A stretch of 40,544 nt of DNA from Gemmatimonadales bacterium (GCA_030699545.1 JAUYMC010000045.1:1-40544), one strand, 5' to 3'. Shown: positions 24,450-31,976, counted from the stretch's first letter. Notes: generated by a model from the letters alone, not told the origin. Made by a program: numbers and translations.

Positions 24450-25476
24450 CCGCGCCGGGCGCGCCCCCCGTGGCGCTGACCGTCTGCTCGATCGACACGG
24501 CGCCTTCCACCCGCGACCCCATGTAGCTGATCGCCACACCGAGGCGCACTTGCCGCTCGGCGGTGCCGGTATCCAGCACACGCGCCGCCACCGGGCTGCC
24601 CAGCGCGGTCGCCACCGCGATCGAGTCCTGCGCGGAGCGATAGGCGTAGTGGTCGTGTGCGCGCACCCAGTACGCGGCGGTGGGGCCGACCGCGAAATGG
24701 CGGGAGAAGCGGTACATCGGGGCGACGTCGATGCCTATGTAGTCGCCCGGGTCCCAGTCGAGGCGCGCTGTGGCGGCGCGGGGCACCAGCAGCATCGCCG
24801 AGGGCCCCACACGGCGCTCCCGCGTGCCGGCCTGCTGCCGTCCCAGGCGCAGCGCGGCGTTCAGCCAGAGCCGACCGCCCACGATCAGCTCCTGCGCCAC
24901 CCGTGCTTCGACGTCGAGCTGGTGATCGCCGGTGGGGATGTCGAACAGCCGGTGCGGGGAATCGAGATGCCCGGTGGGCAGTCGCACGATGACGCTGCCG
25001 CTGAGCCGCCACGCCGGTGATTCCACGATCCGGTACTTGCCCTCCACCTCGACGTCGCCCGGCCAGAAGCGCAGCCGTCTGGGCGTATTCACGAGCGGGT
25101 CGAACTGGTAGGTGGAGTCGCGGAGCAGCGTGTCGAGCGCGAGGCCGGCGCTGTCGGGTACGAGGAACTCGCGCGTCCGCTGGCGCACCAGCGGCAGCCG
25201 CACGCCGATCGCCACGCGGTTCGTGATCCCGAACTCGACGACGAGCGGCGTGACGCGCGTCTCGGCGCGCACGCGCACCGTCGCCGGCAGCGAGGCGCCG
25301 ATGCGCCGGCGCGCGCCGTCGATCCACTCATGCTCCCACGTGCTGATCACCGGCTCGAAGGTGACGCGGAACAGGCCCGCGGGCGGCGTATCGGTTCGCG
25401 GAACGGCTTGTGCGCCGCTGACCCCGGGCGGCAGCCCGGGCACGATCAGGAGGAGCAGGAGTGTGCGTGGTCGCAT
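24391..25476 (-). CDS. Predicted exported beta-barrel outer-membrane protein
   Basis: The 361-residue protein starts MRPRTLLLLLIVPGLPPGVSGAQA, a clear signal peptide. The remainder has alternating amphipathic strands (for example RVTFEPVISTWEHEWIDGARRR, LWLNAALRLGR, RQVRLGVAISYMG) and ends in RWPF, a terminal phenylalanine typical of outer-membrane barrels. I do not recognise a family. It resembles uncharacterised transporter-like or HupE-like barrels. Start choice rests on the signal peptide at ATG 25476; longer forms only add antisense repeat-like sequence. A 15-bp perfect stem ends five bases before the ATG. The 3' end overlaps recN by 59 bases, tail to tail. Confidence 0.75.
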   Translation of the reverse strand: MRPRTLLLLLIVPGLPPGVSGAQAVPRTDTPPAGLFRVTFEPVISTWEHEWIDGARRRIGASLPATVRVRAETRVTPLVVEFGITNRVAIGVRLPLVRQRTREFLVPDSAGLALDTLLRDSTYQFDPLVNTPRRLRFWPGDVEVEGKYRIVESPAWRLSGSVIVRLPTGHLDSPHRLFDIPTGDHQLDVEARVAQELIVGGRLWLNAALRLGRQQAGTRERRVGPSAMLLVPRAATARLDWDPGDYIGIDVAPMYRFSRHFAVGPTAAYWVRAHDHYAYRSAQDSIAVATALGSPVAARVLDTGTAERQVRLGVAISYMGSRVEGAVSIEQTVSATGGAPGAVIPAGSVFRVVMRTSRWPF

Positions 25477-25481
25477 GAGCA

Positions 25482-25514
25482 GAACGGCACCCGGCGATGC
25501 GCCGGGTGCCGTTC
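25482..25514 (-). promoter_or_regulatory. Strong stem-loop just before the barrel gene ATG
   Basis: GAACGGCACCCGGCG at 25482-25496 and its exact reverse complement at 25500-25514 form a 15-bp stem with a 3-base loop. On the minus strand it sits between the lipoprotein stop and the next ATG, without a following T tract. It could terminate transcription by a non-canonical route or mask ribosome binding. Confidence 0.75.
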
Positions 25515-25540
25515 CCGTTACCCCGTGATGCAATGGAGGT

Positions 25541-26797
25541 TCAGGGAATCGGTGGCAGCGTCGTGCCGTACTCGGCGTCGATCGCCGCGGCGAGCTTGCG
25601 CGCGATGATCTGGTGCGTCGCCGCGCTGGGATGCACGGCGTCACAGGAGAATGCGGTGCCGAACGGGGTGGCGCTGCACGGCGCGCCCATGAGGGGGAAC
25701 GGCCGCACCGCTGCCGGGACCGCTCGCAGCGAGTCGAGCGTCGGATTGGGATCGAGATAGGCCCATCCGCGTGCCGTCGCTTCGGCCTGAATGAACGCGT
25801 TGTAACTGATCACCGAGGCCACGAGTCGGCGCAGCTCCGCCGGCACGACGATCTGCGGCACGGTGTCGGCGCAATCGAGATTGCTTGGCGCTCCAGCCTG
25901 AGCGGCGCCCAATAACGCCGCGCCGTAGGGGAACGGCACCAGCGTCGAGTCGCCCCGCGCCCCGGGGATTCCGGTGGCGATGGGCGCGCAATTCGCGCTC
26001 ACCGTGAAGAGGGTCGGGAACGTATCGGGCAGAGCGAGACCATTCTTGATGGCCCAGTACGTGGCGCCCGTGCTGAAGAACGGAATCGCCGTCACGTTGG
26101 CGACGCCGATCAGGGCCCCGCCGTTCGCGCCCGCCAGGTCCACCGAATCCAGCATCGCGCCGTAGCGCGCCTCGAACGTCGCGACCGGCGTGATCTCGGC
26201 CGAGTCGCCACCGTTCGTTAGGCTCGTCGCCGCGCCCAGCACGTCGTTGTTGCCGATCCAGACCGAGATGAACGTCGGATCCGCGCGCAGCATCATCTGC
26301 ACCTGCGTCAGGCCGCCGAGAATGAACGTCGTAAGGGCGTTCGCGCTCGACTCGCTGTCGAGGTTGTCGTAGATGTCGATGACGGCGGCGCCGGGCACCG
26401 CCGTATTGCTGACGTAGGGCGGCGGAAAGCGCGGGCTCGCGCGGAGGAAGCACGACGTGCTGGTGCTGGCCGGAAAGCCCGGCGGGGTGACGCGCTCCTG
26501 GAGGAACACATTCGTGTACTGCGGCGGGCAGCCGGGGAAGCGCATCGTGGGGGCAAAGACGGGGGAGCGCATCGCGCGCGCCAGCAGAACGGGATAGGCC
26601 TGCATCTGGACGCTGCTGTCGATGCCGCCCGACTGAAAGCCGGCGGTGATGGAATTCCCCATCGAGACGTAGCGCTCGAACAGCGGGTCGATCGCGACGT
26701 TGCCGAACGGCCGGTTGAGTTGGTCGTGGTCGCAGGCGCCGATGCCGAGCGTGAGGCCGAGGGCGGCGGCCGCGAGCAGCTGAGTCGTGCGGGTCAT
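25541..26797 (-). CDS. SGNH/GDSL-family hydrolase lipoprotein
   Basis: The 418-residue protein starts with a lipoprotein signal ending LGIGAC, so Cys22 or so should be lipidated. The SGNH hydrolase pattern follows: VSMGNSITAGFQSGG (block I serine), a conserved glycine region near PGAAVIDIYDNL, WIGNNDVLGA (block III GxND) and CDAVHPSAATHQIIA near the end (block V, D-x-x-H). Family members are esterases or lipases, some acting on cell-envelope polymers; the substrate here is unknown. It lies between two barrel-type genes on the same strand, 14 bases after the FadL-like gene, so they probably share a transcript and function at the envelope. Confidence 0.87.
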   Translation of the reverse strand: MTRTTQLLAAAALGLTLGIGACDHDQLNRPFGNVAIDPLFERYVSMGNSITAGFQSGGIDSSVQMQAYPVLLARAMRSPVFAPTMRFPGCPPQYTNVFLQERVTPPGFPASTSTSCFLRASPRFPPPYVSNTAVPGAAVIDIYDNLDSESSANALTTFILGGLTQVQMMLRADPTFISVWIGNNDVLGAATSLTNGGDSAEITPVATFEARYGAMLDSVDLAGANGGALIGVANVTAIPFFSTGATYWAIKNGLALPDTFPTLFTVSANCAPIATGIPGARGDSTLVPFPYGAALLGAAQAGAPSNLDCADTVPQIVVPAELRRLVASVISYNAFIQAEATARGWAYLDPNPTLDSLRAVPAAVRPFPLMGAPCSATPFGTAFSCDAVHPSAATHQIIARKLAAAIDAEYGTTLPPIP

Positions 26798-26810
26798 GGG
26801 TCGCGGTCCC

Positions 26811-28223
26811 TCAGAAGGTGTACGACAGCCCGACGCCGAGCAGGTGCGCCGAGAAGCGGTAGAGTCCGGTATTGCCGAGCGCGGTGTTCACCGTGCCGCG
26901 GCGATCGTTCTGCTTGATGTACTGATAGCCGAGATCGACGTGCAGCGAGGGCGTCGCTTCGAAGCCCGCGCCGATCGTGAACTCGTTGCGCGCGCCTTCC
27001 GGCAGCAGCGGCGTCACGAACTCGGACGGCGAGGCGGCGCTGTGGTAGAGATAGCCGCCGCGCAGCATCAGCTTGGGCGACGTGCGGTACTCGGTCCCGA
27101 TGCGGAAGCCGTGCGTATCCTCGTTGCTGGGATGCAGCTCGATGTCTGCCAGGGTGTCGTTAGGAAATCGATCAAAATCAATCTCGATTTTATTGAACCA
27201 TCCCCAGACGACGAGATGGTAGTCTGCCATCACCGTCCAGGTGTCGGTCATGTCATACGCGAATCCCAGCGACCCCTGCGGCGGCATGATGATGCTCGTG
27301 GACACGGCACCGTCGGCGAGCGGCCCCCCGGGATCGAACCCGGCGGCCACCAGGCCGTCGATCGGAGTGCCGGCCGGCACACACACGGGACAGGTGCCGA
27401 TCGTGACGGGCACCTCCAGACCGGTCGCCACCGGATTGAAGACGGCGTCCCCATCGTACGTGATCGTCTTCCGGGTGAGCCAATGCCCGCCGATCGTCAG
27501 CCGGTCGTTGACCCTCAGGATAGCGCCGAAATTCACCGCGAACCCGCTGCCGCTCACGGTCAACTCGGCGTCCGCAAAGTCGGTTCCCGTCGGCACGCCC
27601 AGCGCCGCGAACCGCGTGCCGGCCGGGAGCGGAGTGGGGAACAGCGCGGCCAGCGTCGGCGGCACGATCTGCTGCGACAGATCGCTGCGCTGATGCAGCC
27701 GGAGGTGGCTCGTGATGTAGGCGAGTCCCACCCCGACCTTCAGGCGGTCATGGAGCTGATAGCCGATCGTGGGCTGGATGTAGATCGAGGCGAGATCGGT
27801 GTTGTAGCCGACGAACCGTCCCTCGAAATTCTCGGTCGGCCACTTGGTCTCGAGGCCGTAGGGGGCGAACACGCCGATCCCCGCGGTGAGCTTGGGCGAG
27901 AAGGCGTGGGTGATGTAGAGGTTGGGAACGGGAATGAGGGGGTTGTCGAGCGGCGTTTCGTCTCCGAGGAAGTCGTCGGTAAAGCTCCCGGACGCGGCGA
28001 TCAGCGTCACGCCGAGCGACGCGCGATTGCCGGACAGTCCCGCCAATCCCGCCGGATTGAAGAAGATCGCGGAGCCGTCCGCGCAGGGGCGGGCGGCGGC
28101 GACGCCGGCGCGGCCCATGGTGCAGGTGCCCTGCTCGTAGACGCCGAAACCCTGGGCAGCGGCGGCGCCGGCGAGCGAAGGCAGGAAAGCTCCGGCGAGG
28201 AGCGTGAACGCAAACCGCCGCAT
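26811..28223 (-). CDS. OmpP1/FadL/TodX-family outer-membrane transporter
   Basis: The family moves long-chain fatty acids and other hydrophobic compounds across the outer membrane. The 470-residue protein has a signal peptide (MRRFAFTLLAGAFLPSLAGAAAA), the N-terminal hatch region with GRAGVAAARPCADGSAIFFNPAGLAGL (containing the family NPA motif), and barrel strands to the C-terminal LGVGLSYTF with terminal phenylalanine. ATG 28223 is chosen over an in-frame ATG 39 bases upstream because GGAG lies about eight bases before it and the signal peptide then begins correctly. A TTGACA promoter is visible upstream. A downstream lipoprotein hydrolase could release lipid substrates for it, which is speculation. 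Confidence 0.9.
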   Translation of the reverse strand: MRRFAFTLLAGAFLPSLAGAAAAQGFGVYEQGTCTMGRAGVAAARPCADGSAIFFNPAGLAGLSGNRASLGVTLIAASGSFTDDFLGDETPLDNPLIPVPNLYITHAFSPKLTAGIGVFAPYGLETKWPTENFEGRFVGYNTDLASIYIQPTIGYQLHDRLKVGVGLAYITSHLRLHQRSDLSQQIVPPTLAALFPTPLPAGTRFAALGVPTGTDFADAELTVSGSGFAVNFGAILRVNDRLTIGGHWLTRKTITYDGDAVFNPVATGLEVPVTIGTCPVCVPAGTPIDGLVAAGFDPGGPLADGAVSTSIIMPPQGSLGFAYDMTDTWTVMADYHLVVWGWFNKIEIDFDRFPNDTLADIELHPSNEDTHGFRIGTEYRTSPKLMLRGGYLYHSAASPSEFVTPLLPEGARNEFTIGAGFEATPSLHVDLGYQYIKQNDRRGTVNTALGNTGLYRFSAHLLGVGLSYTF

Positions 28224-28251
28224 ACGGTGTCTCCGGAAGCGAAATGGGGTA

Positions 28252-28280
28252 TTGGTGATCACGGCCGCGGTACGCTAGCA
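28252..28280 (+). promoter_or_regulatory. Possible galK promoter
   Basis: TTGGTG at 28252-28257 and TAGCAT at 28275-28280 are separated by 17 bases. Both hexamers are only partial matches. The start codon follows after a short leader without a Shine-Dalgarno sequence. It overlaps the divergent fadL-type promoter, so the two could compete. Confidence 0.35.
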
Positions 28281-28300
28281 TTGCTGCCAACCCTTGTCAA
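28272..28300 (-). promoter_or_regulatory. Promoter of the fadL-type gene
   Basis: On the minus strand, a perfect TTGACA (28300-28295) and TAGCGT (28277-28272) are separated by 17 bases. Expected transcription start is near 28265, giving a leader of about 40 bases that includes GGAG. The -35 box is five bases from the galK ATG. Confidence 0.6.
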
Positions 28301-28304
28301 ACTG

Positions 28305-29453
28305 ATGCCACGACCAGCGATAGCACTCTTTCAGCGGATATTCGGCGTCCGGCCGCGCGCAGCCGCGTCCGCGCCCGGCCGCGTCAATCTGATCGGCGAA
28401 CACAGCGACTACAATGGCGGTCCCGTGCTGCCGATGGCGATCCAATATCGCACCATGGCGGCCGTGGGACCGGCCGAGCCTGGCGTCGTCGAGGCCGTTT
28501 CCACCACCTATCCCGATGTGATCCGCGTCCGGTGGCAGGAGGAGCTGCCCCAGGGGGAAGGGAGTTGGGCGGCGTACGTCGCCGGGGTGATGCGGGAGCT
28601 GTGGGCGCTCGAGGCGCTTCCAGCCGGGGGAGGCGCGCGCATCGCCGTCCATTCGAACGTCCCCGTCGGGGCGGGGGTGTCGTCCTCGGCGGCGCTGGCG
28701 GTGGCGGCGACCAAGGCGCTCGCCCAGCTCGCCGGCGCGACCCTGACCGGACGGCAGGTCGCGGGCGTCGCGTTCCGGGCCGAGCACGATCACGTCGGCG
28801 TGCGCTGCGGGGTGATGGATCAGACGATCAGTGCGCTCGCCAAGCCGGGTCACGCCTTGTTGCTCGAGGCGGCGTCGCTCGAGACGCGGCACATTCCGTT
28901 TCGCGCGCGGCTGCTGATGGTCGATACCGGCGTGAAGCACGACTTGAAGGGCGGGCGGCTGAACGAGCGGCGTGGCGAATGTGAAGCGGCGGTCCGGCGG
29001 CTCAAGATCGAGCTGCCGGAGCTGGTGTGGCTGGCGAGCTGGCCGGCCGAGTGGCTGCCGCGGCTCAAGCGGGCGCTGAAGGAGCCGGTCCGCTCGCGCG
29101 CGGTGCATGTCGTGGGCGAGACGGCGCGGACGCGGTTTGCGGCCGAGCTGCTGCGCCGCGGCCGGTTGAAGGAGTTCGGGCGGCTGCTGTACGAGTCGCA
29201 CGAATCCTGCCGCCGGCTGTTCGACTGTAGCGCGCCCGAGCTCGATACGATCGTCGCGGCGGCGAAGCGCGCGGGAGCGCTCGGGGCGCGCATGACGGGA
29301 GCGGGGTGGGGGGGAGCGGCGATCGTGCTGCCCGGGCGCAATGAGAAGAAGGTGGTGACGGCGATCAACGCGGCGTTTCGCAAGGCGTACGGACGCGAAC
29401 CGGCGATCGACGTGGTGAAGGCGAGTGGGGGCGCCCGCGCCGAGCGCGTCTAG
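28305..29453 (+). CDS. galK: Galactokinase
   Basis: GHMP-family kinase that phosphorylates galactose at C1 in the Leloir pathway. The 382-residue protein has the galactokinase signature GRVNLIGEHSDYNGGPVLPMA, GHMP motif 2 VPVGAGVSSSAALAVAATKAL, CGVMDQTISALAKPGHALLL, MVDTGVKHDL and motif 3 GARMTGAGWGGAAIVL. The SDYN in place of the common TDYN is a mild variant. ATG 28305 is preferred because the family sequence begins shortly after. A long upstream extension of the same frame is antisense to the fadL-type gene and not coding. No other galactose genes are nearby. Confidence 0.94.
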   Translation: MPRPAIALFQRIFGVRPRAAASAPGRVNLIGEHSDYNGGPVLPMAIQYRTMAAVGPAEPGVVEAVSTTYPDVIRVRWQEELPQGEGSWAAYVAGVMRELWALEALPAGGGARIAVHSNVPVGAGVSSSAALAVAATKALAQLAGATLTGRQVAGVAFRAEHDHVGVRCGVMDQTISALAKPGHALLLEAASLETRHIPFRARLLMVDTGVKHDLKGGRLNERRGECEAAVRRLKIELPELVWLASWPAEWLPRLKRALKEPVRSRAVHVVGETARTRFAAELLRRGRLKEFGRLLYESHESCRRLFDCSAPELDTIVAAAKRAGALGARMTGAGWGGAAIVLPGRNEKKVVTAINAAFRKAYGREPAIDVVKASGGARAERV

Positions 29454-29472
29454 CGGTTAGTTTTTCATCTCC

Positions 29473-29556
29473 GCCCGGGTGGCGAAACTGGTAGACGCAA
29501 GGGACTTAAAATCCCTTGGGGGCAACCCCATGCAGGTTCGAGTCCTGCCCCGGGCA
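29473..29556 (+). tRNA. tRNA-Leu, anticodon UAA
   Basis: The acceptor stem is GCCCGGG/CCCGGGC with discriminator A. The anticodon stem AGGGA/TCCCT closes the loop CTTAAAA with TAA at positions 34-36. A long variable arm (GGGGGCAACCCC) marks a class II tRNA, and GGTTCGAGTCC forms the T arm. CCA is not encoded. Leu tRNA 3' ends are common integration sites, and an integrase remnant lies 0.9 kb downstream. Confidence 0.96.
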
Positions 29557-29618
29557 CTAGGAGACGCAACGAGTTACGCGAGATCGACGATTTGGCGTCG
29601 CGGGGAGTGTACCCCAAA

Positions 29619-30396
29619 GTGAGCCAGACCAACGCAGTCCAGCTGCCGCATTGGCTAGAGATCGCTCAAGTCGTCGCGGGGATCGGTTGGAAGGTCGCAC
29701 TCGGTGCCGTGGCGGTTGCGCTTAGTCCGCGACTCTGGCGAGCGCTTCGGACGTGGCAGGATGTCCAAACGGCGCAACTCAGAGCAGAGCGGGACATCGA
29801 GAGCCAGAGACGAGAGGCTGTCGAGAGTGCTCTAAATTTAGCAGCCGACTCCATGGCAACGCTCGAACGAGAGTCCTCATCCCTTAAGCGACAGCTCGAT
29901 GGTGCAGCTGCCAAAACAGAAAGAGTTCAGCTCGGAGATCCCAAGCATGCAACCGAACTGCGCGCAATTCTCGCAGAACTCATGTTCACCGCCGTCGCCC
30001 TGGAGATCGTCCATCGAGCTTCGGAGGTTGGCGCCTTTTTCGCCAAGCCCTTTGCCAAGAAGCCGTCAGCCGAGTCGGATCGGCAGGTGCAGGATGCGTA
30101 TCACCTAGCAGGAATGGCTCTTCTCCTCCCGACCTTATCAAAAGGGGCTTGCGGGTACGATAGCCAAAACCGTCTACGCGGTTGCCGCCGTCGCGCCAGA
30201 CCCGGAGAAAGCCATCGCTGAAGCGCGCGATGTTGTTGCCGCTAATCCGGAGTTCCCAAAACTCCAGGCCCTCGGCTCTACGATCTACCCGCAGATGACA
30301 GTAGCGAAGCAATTCGGCTTGCCGATCGAAGCACCCGAGAGGGTGCGATTGAACGAGTGGATCGTGTACGATCGTAGTAAGCTCCAGAAGAAATAA
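29619..30396 (+). pseudogene. Frameshifted gene for a membrane-anchored coiled-coil protein, unknown function
   Basis: Frame one runs from GTG 29619 (or TTG 29592) and encodes a hydrophobic segment (IAQVVAGIGWKVALGAVAVAL), a charged coiled coil (LRAERDIESQRREAVESALNLAADS...LERESSSLKRQL) and a helical part (ELRAILAELMFTAVALEIVHRASEVGAFF). Near AAAAGGGG at 30140-30147 the coding signal moves to the +1 frame. It continues as GLAGTIAKTVYAVAAVAPD, then FPKLQALGSTIYPQMTVAKQ, to YDRSKLQKK and TAA 30394-30396. In frame one the protein ends 30221 after meaningless residues. One extra base in the run explains this. It could be a mutation or a base-calling error. I recognise no family. Confidence 0.6.
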
Positions 30397-30404
30397 GGGA
30401 GACA

Positions 30405-30444
30405 CAAAGCCGCCCGACTCGGTGCTTCTGAGCCGGGCGCTTTG
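30405..30444. terminator. Bidirectional intrinsic terminator
   Basis: CAAAGC/GCTTTG, then GCCCG/CGGGC and CTC/GAG, form an interrupted stem of about 14 bp. Short A and T runs at its ends suit both directions. It lies between the plus-strand frameshifted gene and the minus-strand integrase remnant, as expected for a convergent pair. Confidence 0.65.
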
Positions 30445-30449
30445 CCTTA

Positions 30450-30545
30450 TTAGGCGAGCTTCGCGAGCTTCGTCACCCCCTCGCGCAGGTCCGCCTCGGC
30501 GACGATCGCGTAGCGCCGATAGATCGCTTCCGTTTTGTCCACTGA
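30450..30545 (-). pseudogene. C-terminal remnant of a phage-type tyrosine integrase
   Basis: Only 31 codons remain: VDKTEAIYRRYAIVAEADL, then REGVTKLAKLA and TAA. This is the familiar end of tyrosine integrases, where the segment after the conserved G-H reads like HKTxxIYxRYxIV and the RY tyrosine is the nucleophile. The catalytic GH itself is replaced by VD, and everything upstream is gone. The upstream HTH gene's stop codon abuts it in the same frame. The fragment points toward tRNA-Leu, the normal arrangement for an integrated element. It cannot be functional. Confidence 0.7.
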
Positions 30546-30992
30546 TTATGCCGCGCGTTTCTTCGCGCGTTCAGCCCCAAGCGCCACTGTGTTCGCGTGC
30601 TTCACGATCCGCTCGAACAACGGCGAAAAATCGAAAGCGTTCGACCGACCGACGCGGGCAATCCGATGAAGGAAACCCTTGCCCTCGAGACTCCTAGCGA
30701 GTTTCCGGGCGTACTGCTCCGTGACGCCCATCCGGCTGGCGATCTTCTTGTATCCGGGGTACGGTGCGTCCTGGTCCCACTTGAAGCACATCACCTCGAT
30801 AACGAACAGCATCTCGGCCACGGTGAGGCAGTAGGGCTTGAGCTCCGCGCACGCGGTGAGGAAGTTCACCGGCACGCCCACAAACCCCTTCGACACGATG
30901 ACTGGGTCGCCACCCCAGCGTGTGGCGATGTCGCGTTTGGGAGTCGTAACCTCGACGACTTCTAGCTGGTGCTTCTTGGCCTTGCGTCTCAT
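30546..30992 (-). CDS. Helix-turn-helix DNA-binding protein, phage/plasmid type
   Basis: A 148-residue protein with a basic start (MRRKAKKHQLEVVEVTTPKRD), a central part (FVGVPVNFLTACAELKPYCLTVAEMLFVIEVMCFKWDQDAPYP) and a winged-helix region: GYKKIASRMGVTEQYARKLARSLEGKGFLHRIARVG, with the recognition helix near EQYARKLARSLE. This layout is common in phage and plasmid replication or regulatory proteins. No closer family is recognisable. ATG 30992 has GGAG eleven bases upstream. An 8+8 inverted repeat lies in its leader at 31008-31041. It may be a remnant regulator or replication protein of the integrated element. Confidence 0.72.
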   Translation of the reverse strand: MRRKAKKHQLEVVEVTTPKRDIATRWGGDPVIVSKGFVGVPVNFLTACAELKPYCLTVAEMLFVIEVMCFKWDQDAPYPGYKKIASRMGVTEQYARKLARSLEGKGFLHRIARVGRSNAFDFSPLFERIVKHANTVALGAERAKKRAA

Positions 30993-31007
30993 ACACAATC
31001 TCCAATT

Positions 31008-31041
31008 CGCCCCGCGAGGGCACTTATTGTGAGGCGGGGCG
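31008..31041 (-). promoter_or_regulatory. Inverted repeat in the leader of the HTH gene
   Basis: CGCCCCGC at 31008-31015 and GCGGGGCG at 31034-31041 are exact reverse complements separated by 18 AT-richer bases. They lie 16-49 bases upstream of the HTH start. This may be an autoregulatory operator or an RNA hairpin. Confidence 0.45.
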
Positions 31042-31070
31042 AGCAAGGCTCTAGGTAACAAGCCATCCTG

Positions 31071-31411
31071 GCCGACCAAGGTCCGGGTCGCGCACCGAAA
31101 CGCGAGATCGCTCCGCAATGCTCGGTGGGTTAGTACTGTCCCGTTACTTAATTGCGGCTGAGGTGCGTCGCAACATACGAGCAGGGCGCGGTGCCCTCTC
31201 ACGTTCGACGGGATCTTGACCCTGACTGTTACCGTTACCTGGCTCTGCTTAGGTATGCCTCTGGTAACGGGGTTGCGCGCCCTGAGTAGCGGGGGAGTGA
31301 GCCGCCGGTATGAGACGGGGGCGTCACAAGGTGATTGTCCCTACGACGACGGACTCGTAGAATACGGCGCCGACCAAGGCCCGGTCGCGCATAACGCGTT
31401 GACCGCGAGGA
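31071..31411. repeat. Non-coding stretch with a direct repeat and an inverted repeat
   Basis: No convincing gene is present. GCCGACCAAGG plus a CCGG-type and GTCGCGCA segment occurs at 31071-31093 and again at 31369-31391, with small differences. Each copy can form a CGACC/GGTCG hairpin. Between them CCGTTACC (31232-31239) and GGTAACGG (31263-31270) are exact inverted repeats, and CTACGA/TCGTAG frames 31341-31360. The stretch could be a structured RNA or a protein-binding array. Confidence 0.5.
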
Positions 31412-31413
31412 AG

Positions 31414-31443
31414 GCCGATGAGCGCTCTCGCTCGTCGGCTTTT
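31414..31443 (+). terminator. Strong intrinsic terminator
   Basis: GCCGATGAGCG pairs with CGCTCGTCGGC (11 bp, one wobble) around loop CTCT, followed by TTTTCTACTTT. No plus-strand protein gene ends nearby, so it probably ends a non-coding transcript that starts somewhere in the preceding 200-300 bases. Confidence 0.75.
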
Positions 31444-31464
31444 CTACTTTCCCGAACAGCGTCT

Positions 31465-31525
31465 CGGGAGCACCGTGGCATTATCGCCACCTCATAGAGT
31501 TGGCCTGCCAACCAGGCTGCTCCCG
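31465..31525. other. Three-way-junction-like structure
   Basis: An outer 8-bp stem, CGGGAGCA (31465-31472) with TGCTCCCG (31518-31525), encloses two hairpins: GTGGC-ATTATC-GCCAC (31475-31490) and TTGGCCTGCCAA (31500-31511). The nested arrangement is unlikely to be casual and would fold on either strand. Function is unknown; candidates are a structured RNA or a cruciform recombination or replication site. Confidence 0.5.
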
Positions 31526-31563
31526 CGTTTCGGCTCATCTGGCGTGCGCCTGGATGCGCCTGA

Positions 31564-31722
31564 CGCTGCTCTCCTTACACGCCGCTGATCTTCCCTACCA
31601 ACGTACCCACGTGGCCGATCTGCACATCGTACGAGGTGGCCTACGCACGGCGCACGCAGCAGAAGAACGGCAAGGAGCCGAAGGCAGAGGAAGGCGTGAG
31701 CACGGCGCCCGACGACTCGTGA
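31564..31722 (+). CDS. Possible 3' remnant of a small gene
   Basis: Open frame of 52 codons after an in-frame stop, without an ATG, and with GTG only at 31636. The end (SYEVAYARRTQQKNGKEPKA, then EEGVSTAPDDS) has protein-like composition, and its TGA overlaps the GTG of the next small ORF as GTGA, a coupling pattern seen elsewhere in the window. This may be what is left of a longer gene. No family recognised. Confidence 0.25.
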   Translation, partial: RCSPYTPLIFPTNVPTWPICTSYEVAYARRTQQKNGKEPKAEEGVSTAPDDS

Positions 31723-31931
31723 CGCCGTACGTCCGAGCGGCGCTGGACGAGCTGCTGTCCCTGACGGAGCGGACCCCCGCGCTGATCGAGTGCTGCCCGC
31801 CTCTGACTGACGCCATTGCGCGACTCACGCACGCGCTCGTGGTCTTGGAAGGACAGGCCCCGTGGCCGCCCGGGCGTGGCGACACGGGGCTGACGATCAA
31901 CGGGCAGCCCGCATCGCACGACGCGCGGTAA
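31719..31931 (+). CDS. Small hypothetical protein
   Basis: A 70-residue protein from GTG 31719: a helical first half (YVRAALDELLSLTERTPALIECCPPLTDAIARLTHALVVLEG) and a Pro/Gly-rich second half ending NGQPASHDAR. The GTG overlaps the stop of the preceding remnant. The frame extends upstream to 31500 with Arg/His-rich sequence that does not look coding. An AACGCCA/TGGCGTT inverted repeat follows the stop. No family recognised; it may be a phage-like small protein. Confidence 0.4.
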   Translation: MTPYVRAALDELLSLTERTPALIECCPPLTDAIARLTHALVVLEGQAPWPPGRGDTGLTINGQPASHDAR

Positions 31932-31976
31932 AACGCCACGCCCTTCATTAGAGCTGGCGTTGAGGTCAGATCGGTA

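Noticed and set aside
26787-28304. Long plus-strand extension in front of galactokinase
   Set aside because: It is antisense to the fadL-type gene and has no domain features; galactokinase begins at 28305.
30138-30150. Programmed -1 frameshift at AAAAGGGG, as in some transposases
   Set aside because: The downstream coding frame is +1 relative to the first, and no transposase features exist.
31326-31394. Minus-strand small ORF starting MRDRALVGAVFYESVVVG
   Set aside because: Only 22 residues, no ribosome binding site, and it lies in the structured direct-repeat region; the similar start at the other copy is explained by the repeat.
31000-31530. Retron-type or transposon guide RNA
   Set aside because: No reverse transcriptase, TnpB or IscB gene is near; only the structure supports an RNA.
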